64,000 nt of DNA from Exilibacterium tricleocarpae (GTDB lineage: Bacteria; Pseudomonadota; Gammaproteobacteria; Pseudomonadales; Cellvibrionaceae), in assembly GCF_007004655.1 (NCBI RefSeq), contig NZ_ML660099.1, positions 62,001 to 126,000 on the forward strand. The letters are read 5' to 3'. Shown here one piece after another: positions 35,080-42,981 of this stretch; within the stretch, counting starts at the first letter, position 1; each line of letters opens with the position of its first letter. The position numbers were made by a program, and so were the translations under genes. The notes beneath the pieces are model-generated. The model saw only the letters and a list, made by a program, of their open reading frames with translations, was not told where the DNA came from and ran no database searches.

Positions 35080-36821
35080 GCGGCCAGCGATACTATGGGT
35101 GGCTCGATACGGAGACGGGGCCGCTGTTTAGCTGCCTGCACCGGCCGGCCCAGGACGGCTGCGATATCGGCGTTGTACTGTGTTGTCCACTGGGCCACGA
35201 ATACACCCACTCCCACAGCACACTGGTCGCGATGGGGGATAAACTGGCAGCGGCCGGATTTCCCTGCCTGCGATTCGATTATCACGGCACCGGCGATTCC
35301 GCCGGAGATTCCAGTCAACCCGATCGGGTCGAGACCTGGCTGGCCAATATCGGGACGGCCGTTGCCAAACTAAAAGCCACTGCCAACGTCGGCAAGGTTT
35401 GCCTGCTCGGCCTGCGGATGGGCGCAACCCTGGCGGCGCTTTACACAGAGAAAACAAATGCCGACTATTTGATCCTGTGGAACCCCTGCACGCGGGGGGA
35501 CGCTTTTGTCCGGGATATGCAGATTATGGATCAGTACCATGGCGGAGCGGAGGACAACGCCGAGTTCATGGAGTTCGGCGGCTTTGTCACAACCCGGGAA
35601 ACCCTCTCGCGCTACCGGGAGATCAACCTCGCAAAAACCCAATTCGGCGCAACACAAAACAACCTGATCATCCATAAAACCGGTGCGCCCGCCAGTTCCC
35701 GCCTGCTCCAGGGGCTCACCGAAAGGTCGCGCCCGGCACAGCAGGTCACGCTGCCGGGTTACGCAGAGATGATGCAGCAACCTCAGTTTTCAATCGTCGC
35801 CAATTCGGTTATTGACTACTGTTGCGACTGGCTTGATAAACAGAGCGCCAAATCCCCACCCTCGGAAACGGTCCCGGTCGAGGTGGCGACAGCGGCGCCC
35901 ATGCCAGACAACGAAGGGGTGGAAACCATCATCACCTTCGGCGACAGTGGCAGTCTTTTCGGTGTCTTGAACAGGCCGCTCGAATCGAGCACCCTGACTC
36001 GGCAAAGCGATAGCATTTTTGTTATTTCCAACACGGGAGCCGCGCACCATGTGGGACCCAATCGCCTGCATGTCGAACTATGCCGCCGCCTCGCCCGGGC
36101 AGGTCTCGCAAGTTTTCGGTTCGATCTGGGGAATCTGGGTGACAGTGCCCGCAACCAACCGGCAAACCTCAACCATCCCTACCCGCCCCATGCTTTGCAG
36201 GATCTCAAAGCGGCCATTGACTGCCTGCGGGAAAACTGCGGCTACCGGCGATTTATCGTGGGCGGACTGTGTTCCGGTGCCAATGTCGCCTTTCACGGGA
36301 GCCTGGCTTTAACCGATACCGCTATTTCGCGAGCAATACTTATCAACCCGCTGATCTTTTATTGGGAGAGCGGTTTATCTCTGGCAACACCGCAGCGACA
36401 ACAGCAACAAATCGAAAAAAAATACTACGCACAATCGGCGCGGAGCCTCGGTAAGTGGCTAAAGCTCTTTAAAGGCCAGGTAAACATAAAAGCCCTGTCG
36501 GGTTTCCTGTTCAAGCAGGCCTACCTGTCAGTGTCTGCCTTGATGTCAACTTGGCTGGAGATACTGCGCCTCAAACCACCCTCCCGACTCGGCCGGGACC
36601 TGGCGCGCCTGGAGTCCCTGCGGCGACCGCTGGACCTGCTTGTCTCCGACTCCGACCCGGGCTACAACATCTTCCTGGCCGAAGGTCGCACCCGGGCAAA
36701 GAAAAGTCTCAAAACACAGTTTGTAACCGCACAGTTCATCGCCAACGCCGATCACACCTTCACCACGCTTGGCAGCAGGAACGACCTGATTCAACGGGTA
36801 CTGGAGCGGGTAAATACCTGA
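35076..36821 (+). CDS. Double-domain alpha/beta hydrolase, second paralogue
   Basis: 581 residues, homologous along its length to the 30220-32058 protein. Domain 1 (about 1-255) has CPLGHEYTHSHSTL, FDYHGTGDSAGDSS and elbow GLRMG with Arg114. Domain 2 has NTGAAHHVGPNRLHVELCRRLARAG, FDLGNLGDSARN, elbow GLCSG with Cys399, SDSDPG and NADHTFTTLGSR with the catalytic His. The shared pattern (Arg elbow first, Cys elbow second) in both proteins means it is not a random loss. Translation is coupled to the FkbH-like gene. It is convergent with the sulfotransferase gene. Confidence 0.83.
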   Translation: MSGQRYYGWLDTETGPLFSCLHRPAQDGCDIGVVLCCPLGHEYTHSHSTLVAMGDKLAAAGFPCLRFDYHGTGDSAGDSSQPDRVETWLANIGTAVAKLKATANVGKVCLLGLRMGATLAALYTEKTNADYLILWNPCTRGDAFVRDMQIMDQYHGGAEDNAEFMEFGGFVTTRETLSRYREINLAKTQFGATQNNLIIHKTGAPASSRLLQGLTERSRPAQQVTLPGYAEMMQQPQFSIVANSVIDYCCDWLDKQSAKSPPSETVPVEVATAAPMPDNEGVETIITFGDSGSLFGVLNRPLESSTLTRQSDSIFVISNTGAAHHVGPNRLHVELCRRLARAGLASFRFDLGNLGDSARNQPANLNHPYPPHALQDLKAAIDCLRENCGYRRFIVGGLCSGANVAFHGSLALTDTAISRAILINPLIFYWESGLSLATPQRQQQQIEKKYYAQSARSLGKWLKLFKGQVNIKALSGFLFKQAYLSVSALMSTWLEILRLKPPSRLGRDLARLESLRRPLDLLVSDSDPGYNIFLAEGRTRAKKSLKTQFVTAQFIANADHTFTTLGSRNDLIQRVLERVNT

Positions 36822-36848
36822 GCGAAACCCCGCCGTCGCTCGACTGTG

Positions 36849-37658
36849 CTATTTGTAGCGCTCAGGGTAGAGAATCTTTAGCAGAAACGTCGGCGTCAAA
36901 CGCTTGATGCGCTTGATCCAATGCACCGGCAGTCGACTGACCAGCACATCGATCGCGGTACCCAGGCGGCCGATGGCGGAATGGTGGTTGTAACTGTCGT
37001 TATAAGTCAGGTCCTGCAGACGTAAATCAAGCTCAAAGAGCTGGTTGATCTCGGCAAGCACCCGCTCCGGTTGTGTTTTGAAGTCTTCATACTGAACCAC
37101 GATATGCGGCACATTCATCGCTGTTACTGTTTTTTCCGCCTGCGCGAGGTGGCGGCGAATGCGCTCGTAGGTTTCCTGTCTGTGCGCCTCGGTTTGTTCA
37201 CGCCACTTTACGCGAACAAAACTCTGATAGATGGCTTCCGGGTCCCGCTTTAGCAAAATCACGGCAGTAGAGTCCGGGTTTAACAGCGGCCACCAGAAGC
37301 CAAGCGTGTAACACAGACGCGGGTCTTTCCAGACCCACGGAGAATTTTTATTGTAAGAGGCGACAAAGTTTCTGTGGGCATCGGTCGGCTCCAGCGCCGC
37401 AATGCTATCTGCCTGAGCGGGTGAAATCGGGTCGTACATCCATGTATTGTCGTGGGGAAAACCCACGGCGGAGAAGAGTTTCGCGTTTTCCTGGATCAGC
37501 GTTTCCGATTCCCAATAGCCACCGGGATTGTAGGCGTCGGCCGGACGCAGGTCTTCATTTTCATCTTCAGTGACGAAGTAGCCTTTTTTGGTAAAGATTG
37601 ACGAGGTCATACTCGTCCCTGAGCGCGCCACCCCGACAATAATTGCATTTTTTGGCAT
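36849..37658 (-). CDS. Sulfotransferase family protein
   Basis: 269 residues from the ATG at 37658, chosen because GGGA lies 5 bases upstream; ATGs at 37670 and 37715 are also in frame. The PAPS 5'-phosphosulfate loop is IIVGVARSGTSMTSS, and the 3'-phosphate motif is VILLKRDPEAIYQSFVRVKW. It would transfer sulfate from PAPS to a polysaccharide hydroxyl, fitting sulfated marine exopolymers. No PAPS-synthesis gene is in the window. It is on the opposite strand to its neighbours and is followed upstream by a lipoprotein methyltransferase gene. Confidence 0.86.
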   Translation of the reverse strand: MPKNAIIVGVARSGTSMTSSIFTKKGYFVTEDENEDLRPADAYNPGGYWESETLIQENAKLFSAVGFPHDNTWMYDPISPAQADSIAALEPTDAHRNFVASYNKNSPWVWKDPRLCYTLGFWWPLLNPDSTAVILLKRDPEAIYQSFVRVKWREQTEAHRQETYERIRRHLAQAEKTVTAMNVPHIVVQYEDFKTQPERVLAEINQLFELDLRLQDLTYNDSYNHHSAIGRLGTAIDVLVSRLPVHWIKRIKRLTPTFLLKILYPERYK

Positions 37659-37729
37659 GTTATTCCCCATCGCAATCGCTGATCGAATAAGTATAGGCCG
37701 CCATCCGTGCGGCAAACGCAGTGCTGTCG

Positions 37730-38488
37730 CTACTTCTCAAACAGATAGATAAACCTGTCGGTGTTCTTATGCACGGCTTTATTCCATATGTTGACATCAT
37801 AGTTGTCGTTGGGGTTGCGCAACACATCGAGAGAGCCGAGAAAAGTGAAGCCCGCCTGTTCGATATCAGTTTTCGCGTAGTGTTCATCAATGCGATGCAG
37901 CTTCGGTGTGGTGGAAATGCCCGAGCCTGGTTTACCGGCATGGTCGATAATCAGCAATTTACCGCCCTCTTTCAACGCCCCCAACAGCTGCGGGAAAAAC
38001 TCCTCCCGCGAGGTCATGATCGTCGGGTCGTCACGGGGCACATAGATATCGTGGTAGCTCAAGCCGATAAAGATCATATCGACCTGCTCTGGCAGCTTGA
38101 GGTCGGCAAACTCAGAATCGAGTCTTACCACATTGGGTAACCTGTCTTTGGCGAGCCGCTTTTCCAGCTCTTCGGTGGAAAAGCGCAAAAACAGGGAATT
38201 ATTCTGCAAATACACCTGTCCGCTGGGGCCGACAATATGACTCAGGATTTCCGTGTAGTAACCCCCGCCGCCCAACAGATCCACCACCCGCATTCCCGGT
38301 TCGAGTTGGGCGAACGCCAGCACCTGATCCGGCTTGCGGGCCTCGTCGCGGGCCCGATCGCTGCGCCAGCGATCGGAGTCGTAAACCGCTTTTTCATAGC
38401 GGTTCATATCGTCGGGGTTAGGTATATTTTCCGTGCAGCCGACTAAAAACAGCAATCCGTATTGAAACAATCTCCTGATGCTTCTCAT
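37730..38488 (-). CDS. SAM-dependent methyltransferase-like lipoprotein
   Basis: 252 residues from the ATG at 38488, which has GGGGGAG upstream; an earlier ATG at 38530 is weaker. The N-terminus is a lipoprotein signal (GLLFLVGCTE, Cys at the lipobox). The body is a class I methyltransferase fold: MRVVDLLGGGGYYTEILSHIVGPSGQVYLQN (motif I) and LPEQVDMIFIGLSYHDIY. Homologues are periplasmic lipoprotein methyltransferase-like proteins of unknown substrate. SAM is not normally available outside the cytoplasm, so a real methyltransferase role is doubtful; a binding role is possible. Confidence 0.75.
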   Translation of the reverse strand: MRSIRRLFQYGLLFLVGCTENIPNPDDMNRYEKAVYDSDRWRSDRARDEARKPDQVLAFAQLEPGMRVVDLLGGGGYYTEILSHIVGPSGQVYLQNNSLFLRFSTEELEKRLAKDRLPNVVRLDSEFADLKLPEQVDMIFIGLSYHDIYVPRDDPTIMTSREEFFPQLLGALKEGGKLLIIDHAGKPGSGISTTPKLHRIDEHYAKTDIEQAGFTFLGSLDVLRNPNDNYDVNIWNKAVHKNTDRFIYLFEK

Positions 38489-38595
38489 CGCTCCCCCCTC
38501 AGGCAACCGTGGAAAATGTTGGCAAACCATAAATCGTTTTACACAATCTTAAGCAATTTCAAATAACAGCGGGCTTTCTGCTTTGGCTGGGCTAT

Positions 38596-38643
38596 AGCTT
38601 GACTTAAAACCTGATTTACACCCTGATTTACAACCTGGTTTAT
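38596..38643. repeat. Degenerate tandem repeat, four 12-bp units
   Basis: Units at 38596-38607, 38608-38619, 38620-38631 and 38632-38643. The middle two are AACCTGATTTAC and ACCCTGATTTAC; the outer units share 8 to 10 of 12 bases with them. Non-coding. Confidence 0.75.
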
Positions 38644-38697
38644 TCACAGATAATGACCGGAGTTTACCTCGCCCACCCGCGGCGCACCTCCCGCCCC

Positions 38698-38738
38698 AAC
38701 CATCCCGGCCAAACCATCCCGGCCAAACCATCCCGGCC
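38698..38738. repeat. Tandem repeat, three 13-14-bp units
   Basis: AACCATCCCGGCC at 38698-38710 is followed by two exact copies of AAACCATCCCGGCC at 38711-38724 and 38725-38738. Non-coding; lies in the divergent promoter region. Confidence 0.85.
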
Positions 38739-38853
38739 CTTGAGGCCAGAGCTTTATGATACAGTATTTCCCGGGGGCTATCACAGTTTGTGCCCCCCTG
38801 GAATTGATTCGTTGGAGGCAGAATCGGACCTGGACCCCGCTACCATTTAGAGG

Positions 38854-38882
38854 TTTATTCCGCCGGCAAATTTGCATAAAAT
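38854..38882 (+). promoter_or_regulatory. Candidate sigma-70 promoter for the adenylation gene
   Basis: TTTATT (38854-38859) and TAAAAT (38877-38882) are separated by 17 bases; the -10 matches 5 of 6 and the -35 only 3 of 6. It would give a leader of about 53 bases to the ATG at 38942. Candidate only. Confidence 0.35.
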
Positions 38883-38941
38883 ATGCCCTCAATTCCGGCG
38901 CTGCACCGCCAGCCACCCGACGTCACGGAAGCGGACTACCC

Positions 38942-40483
38942 ATGATTACGCTAGTACAGCAGTATTTTTCAGAATCGGCCAGGCGGTTTCCGAAAAAAGT
39001 TGCCGTAAGCTGTGACACCGAATCCGACACTTTCAGCAACATTGATCAGTTTTCGGACTCACTGGCCCATCGATTCAAGGAGTCGGGTGTCAAGCGAGGT
39101 CAATTCGTGCCGTTTTTTATGGCCAAGAGCGTCAATTCCATAAAAGCTATCCTCGGTATCCTGAAAAGTGACTGCGCCTATGTGCCGATTGATATCAAAT
39201 CCCCGGCCAATCGCCTGAACGCTATTCTCGAAACTATCGATAGCAACATCATACTGGTAGACAACCTGGGCCGAGACCTGATCAATAAGTATATCGCGGC
39301 TCAGGCCTTACAACCTCTGGGTTCCATCGAGGTGTTCAACATCGAACAGTTTGCGCCCTTCGAATGCCCGCCCGTGGTATACAAAAACCTGTCAATCGAT
39401 ATCGCCTATGTGCTGTTCACCTCGGGTTCCACCGGCACCCCAAAAGGGGTGATGATACCCCACAAGGCCATTATCGATTACATCGAGTGGTGTGTGGAAA
39501 CCTATACCCTCACCGGCGAGGATGTCATCGCCAATCACGCCCCGCTGTATTTCGATAATTCCACTTTTGACCTCTATACCGCCTTTAAAGTGGGAGCCAG
39601 CCTGCATCTGGTGCACGAAGAACTCAATACCGTCTTGCCTCGCATCATAAAATGGCTGCAGCAAAGGGAGGTTTCAACCTTTTTTTGCGTACCTTCGGTA
39701 CTCACGCTGCTGGCCAAGTCCCGCCGCCTGAAGCCGGACAGCTTTCCGCACCTGCGCCACGTCATCTGCGCCGGTGAAGTGTTGCCGCCGAAAACGCTCA
39801 GACAGTGGATGCAACTCTATCCCCATATACAGTTCACCAATATGTACGGTCCCACAGAGATCACCGTCGACTGTACCTACCACATCATTACCGACATGCC
39901 GGCAGAGGATCAACTCGCCATACCGATCGGCAAAGCGCGCAATAATATGGAATTGTTTGTACGGGAAGACAACGGCAACCTCAGCCAAACCCCAGGGGCA
40001 AAGGGTGAACTGCTGGTACGGGGAACATCAGTCGCTTACGGCTATCTCGGCGACAGCGTTCGCACGGCGGCAAGCTTTATTCAAAACCCCCAACACAGCC
40101 TGTACCCGGATCCGCTTTACACTACCGGCGATCTCGTCGAGATCGATGCTGCCGGGGAAATGCTGTTTCTCGGGCGCATCGACAATCAAATTAAATATCT
40201 GGGGCACCGGATTGAACTTGGGGAAATCGAATCTGTCCTGGCCACACTCGACTCAGTGGCAGAGTGCGTAGTGGTTTTTGATGCAGAAGCCCCCGAGATC
40301 GGGGCGCTGGTTGCCCTCGAGACAGGCGCCAGCGTCGATAATTTTAACAACACTCTCACTGCGGTGTTGCCGGGATATATGATTCCGACACGCATTGTAG
40401 AACACGCGGGTGACTTCCCCCGTACGGCCAACGGAAAATATGACCGAAAAGCAACCCACAAGCTCGTTTTTGGAACGTCCTGA
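38942..40483 (+). CDS. Stand-alone adenylation enzyme (AMP-forming acyl/aminoacyl ligase)
   Basis: 513 residues of the ANL superfamily. Core motifs: YVLFTSGSTGTPKGVMIPHKAI (A3, from about residue 155), FTNMYGPTEITVDC (A5), YTTGDLVEIDAAGEMLFLGRIDNQIKYLGHRIELGEIE (A7-A8), PRTANGKYDRKA (A10 Lys). The style is that of NRPS adenylation domains and DltA rather than fatty-acid ligases. Nearby stand-alone carriers suggest it loads an amino or other acid on a carrier. The exosortase-A ligase family is described next to a PLP decarboxylase, which is absent here. Start at 38942 follows GGAAGCGG. The specificity code was not derived. Confidence 0.88.
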   Translation: MITLVQQYFSESARRFPKKVAVSCDTESDTFSNIDQFSDSLAHRFKESGVKRGQFVPFFMAKSVNSIKAILGILKSDCAYVPIDIKSPANRLNAILETIDSNIILVDNLGRDLINKYIAAQALQPLGSIEVFNIEQFAPFECPPVVYKNLSIDIAYVLFTSGSTGTPKGVMIPHKAIIDYIEWCVETYTLTGEDVIANHAPLYFDNSTFDLYTAFKVGASLHLVHEELNTVLPRIIKWLQQREVSTFFCVPSVLTLLAKSRRLKPDSFPHLRHVICAGEVLPPKTLRQWMQLYPHIQFTNMYGPTEITVDCTYHIITDMPAEDQLAIPIGKARNNMELFVREDNGNLSQTPGAKGELLVRGTSVAYGYLGDSVRTAASFIQNPQHSLYPDPLYTTGDLVEIDAAGEMLFLGRIDNQIKYLGHRIELGEIESVLATLDSVAECVVVFDAEAPEIGALVALETGASVDNFNNTLTAVLPGYMIPTRIVEHAGDFPRTANGKYDRKATHKLVFGTS

Positions 40484-40547
40484 TCTGCCGGCGCATCTGT
40501 CGTCGCAAGGCTGGTAACTCACATTTAGCGGGCACAGAGAGTATAAA

Positions 40548-41657
40548 TTGAATATTCAACCCCTCACCATCGCGGAGTTTCGCGACTTCCGGGCGCAGTG
40601 GAATACCCTGCTGGAAAACTCGGCTGCCGATCCGCTGTTTCTCTCTTGGGAGTGGATGTACAACTGGTGGCTTATCTTCGGCAACCAGCCCCGCGATGAG
40701 CTGTTTATTCTAACCGCCCGCGATGCGGCCGGCGAACTGATTGGCCTGGCACCGCTCTATGTACAAACGCGCCCGCTGTTTAACGGTATGCTGAGGTCGC
40801 GGCGCCTGCAGTTTCTCGGCAGCAGTTGTCTGGGAGTGCCGGGCTTTCGCACCGAGAATATGCAGCTTATTTCCAGACAGGGGCAGGAAGAGACGGTGGT
40901 CCGGGCGCTGTTGGATTTCACCTTTCAACACCGGCATTTCGATGAATGCATGTTCAGCGACCTCGACCAGAGCAGTTGCACTTACCGTCTGCTCACCGGC
41001 AATTTGCAAAACTACAAGTGCCTGCCGCGAACGCAGAGCATCAGCACCACTTATGAAATCGACTGCGATCGGGATTTCCAGGGCTTTGTCGCCGCCCTGG
41101 GAAAAAATACTCGCCTAAAAGCATTTAACCGGCGCAAAGTCCTCGAAGAGCAAGGTGAAATAGCGCTCTCGGCGGTCGCATCCGACAGCATCGAGAAGGT
41201 ATTTACCCCATTTGCAACCTTCTACAAACAACGCTGGGGGCAAAGTGCCCACCATGACAAACAACAGGCTTTTTTAACAGCGCTGGCTGCCGCGGGAAGA
41301 ATAAGCACAGGAGGGCTGTTACTCACGGTCGACGGCAAAGCGATTGCCTGTACGATAGACGCGATTTACGCCGACACCGTCTACAATATACAAACCGGTT
41401 TTATCGACGGTTACCACAAGAAAATCTCCCTGGGCACCTTGATGTTGGGCTACGCAGTGGAGCAGTACTGTTCGCAGGCCGCCATAAAAAACTACGACTT
41501 ACTGGCCGGCACGGGGAAAAACAGCAATTATAAAGAACGCCTTGCCGCGCCCGGCAAACAGTTGGAGAGCCTGCAGTTAATTCGGGCAAACTATTTGAAA
41601 TTTATTTATCGCAGCAAAGACTTTTTATTTTCCATCAAACGGAAATTAAAAGGCTAA
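40548..41657 (+). CDS. GNAT-fold acetyltransferase (CelD/BcsL-like)
   Basis: 369 residues from a TTG at 40548, with AGAGAG upstream. The sequence WEWMYNWWLIFGNQPRDELFIL near the N-terminus and GRISTGGLLLTVDGKAIACTIDAIYADTVYNIQTGFIDGYHKKISLGTLML (about residues 245-295) are characteristic of the CelD/BcsL double-GNAT group often seen in exopolysaccharide clusters. It would transfer an acyl or aminoacyl group; the substrate is unknown. It shares a 4-base stop overlap with the convergent outer-membrane gene. Confidence 0.85.
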   Translation: MNIQPLTIAEFRDFRAQWNTLLENSAADPLFLSWEWMYNWWLIFGNQPRDELFILTARDAAGELIGLAPLYVQTRPLFNGMLRSRRLQFLGSSCLGVPGFRTENMQLISRQGQEETVVRALLDFTFQHRHFDECMFSDLDQSSCTYRLLTGNLQNYKCLPRTQSISTTYEIDCDRDFQGFVAALGKNTRLKAFNRRKVLEEQGEIALSAVASDSIEKVFTPFATFYKQRWGQSAHHDKQQAFLTALAAAGRISTGGLLLTVDGKAIACTIDAIYADTVYNIQTGFIDGYHKKISLGTLMLGYAVEQYCSQAAIKNYDLLAGTGKNSNYKERLAAPGKQLESLQLIRANYLKFIYRSKDFLFSIKRKLKG

Positions 41658-42964
41658 AAACGCTGTTCAAATGCCAGCCCCACAATAGACTCTTCGTACT
41701 CGCTTTCAGGGTCCCGTGATGACAGCTCCTCATAGCGGAAGAATACCTGTGCACTGGTTTCGGCACTAAAGTCATAGCCGAACCGAAGTTCGTATCTGTC
41801 GCGCTCCTGGTCTTGGGCGAGCAGCGGATTGTCAAACTGTTGGTCCGAGCGGCTGACAGAAAAGTTCATCCGCGCGAACCTCGAAATGCGGTAGCCCAGC
41901 CCAATAGAACCAAACGTCTCGGAATTATCCTGCAGGGAGTCCTCTGCATAGGCTTCGTCGTTGTAGCGCAGTGATGCCCTGAGATCGCACCGTTCACAGA
42001 CTATGGGTGTCGACCATTCCACTTCCAGTGAACTCAACTCGTATCGATCGAAAGAGTCCGCCGTGCCGTCGCCACCGGTCAGGCCGTCAACCAGGTTCTG
42101 GTCGGCATTGCCGATCGAGGTGTCGGTAATGCGTCGCTCACCGCGCAGGTTGATCCGGTGCACGCCGGTCTCATAAGTCAGGTCCAGCGTATAGATCGGA
42201 CCATCGACGTCGTCACCCTGATCGGCCGATGACTGAATATACCCGACCCCGATACTGTAACTGAGCCTGCGCAACTGCGCGCTGTAGGTAAACACGGCGG
42301 AGTCGTATTCATAGTCAAAGCCGTCGACTTCCTTGAATTCAGTATCGCTGGAGCGCAGCGACAGGGAAAACTGATCCAGGCTCGACAGGCGATGTTGCCA
42401 GTCGAGCATGACGCCGGTTTGTTCGGAATCCCTCTCTTCGTTAAAGCGGTAGGAAATATCGGACACTGTGGCATCGAGCCTGAGCGTGTCTACCGGGGAT
42501 ACCCTGAACTGCAGTCCCGGTACCGCCGTCAGTATTGATCTTTCGTCCAGATTGGCCAGCAAATTACGATCCTGCCGGCGGTTCAAGACCCGCCTTCTGG
42601 AGTGTGATACCGATACGTGGAAAGGATTGTCAGCGCTAAAGTATCGAACAAAGGCTTCGCCGTCGAGGCTGCTGCGATCTTCCTGGGTATCTTCACTAAA
42701 CCGCGCCTCACTGGCGGTGTAGTCGACCGAGTACTCCACATCCCCTTGCAGATGTTCGAATTCAACGGCGATATCGTAATTGTCCTGGCGTTCGCTGGTG
42801 CCGTCTCGCGCAGCCCGTTCACCGTTGTCGGTAAACTCCGTGCGCAAACCCACTGTCACGTCAACGTCGACAGCGCTGACACCTCCCCCATAACACAGCG
42901 CAACGACTGCCGCACCGGTCATCGCACGCCGAGGAACCCTCTTCAAACATCTTTGCGCAGACAC
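41654..42964 (-). CDS. PEP-CTERM-system-associated outer-membrane beta-barrel protein
   Basis: 436 residues. A signal peptide (AMTGAAVVALCYGGGVSA) precedes a regular pattern of amphipathic strands, such as YELSSLEVEWSTPI and RYELRFGYDF, and the chain ends in Phe, as expected for BamA-assembled barrels. Repeated alternation and the spacing suggest a barrel of about 16-18 strands. Similar proteins (the exosortase-locus OMP family) are thought to let exopolysaccharide through the outer membrane. It is the last gene of the 41654-47364 operon. Confidence 0.83.
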   Translation of the reverse strand: MSAQRCLKRVPRRAMTGAAVVALCYGGGVSAVDVDVTVGLRTEFTDNGERAARDGTSERQDNYDIAVEFEHLQGDVEYSVDYTASEARFSEDTQEDRSSLDGEAFVRYFSADNPFHVSVSHSRRRVLNRRQDRNLLANLDERSILTAVPGLQFRVSPVDTLRLDATVSDISYRFNEERDSEQTGVMLDWQHRLSSLDQFSLSLRSSDTEFKEVDGFDYEYDSAVFTYSAQLRRLSYSIGVGYIQSSADQGDDVDGPIYTLDLTYETGVHRINLRGERRITDTSIGNADQNLVDGLTGGDGTADSFDRYELSSLEVEWSTPIVCERCDLRASLRYNDEAYAEDSLQDNSETFGSIGLGYRISRFARMNFSVSRSDQQFDNPLLAQDQERDRYELRFGYDFSAETSAQVFFRYEELSSRDPESEYEESIVGLAFEQRF

Positions 42965-42981
42965 AACCGTTTAAATCCCCG

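Larger units (their letters stand above)
38489..38941. other. Intergenic region, 453 bases, with two tandem repeats
   Basis: Divergent promoter region between the lipoprotein gene (minus) and the adenylation gene (plus). No credible gene is present. It holds a degenerate 12-base tandem repeat (38596-38643), a 14-base tandem repeat (38698-38738) and a possible promoter at 38854-38882. Confidence 0.6.

Noticed and set aside
38549-38731. 60-codon minus-strand frame reading KSGCKSGFKSS
   Set aside because: Translation of tandem repeats; no ribosome site or family features.
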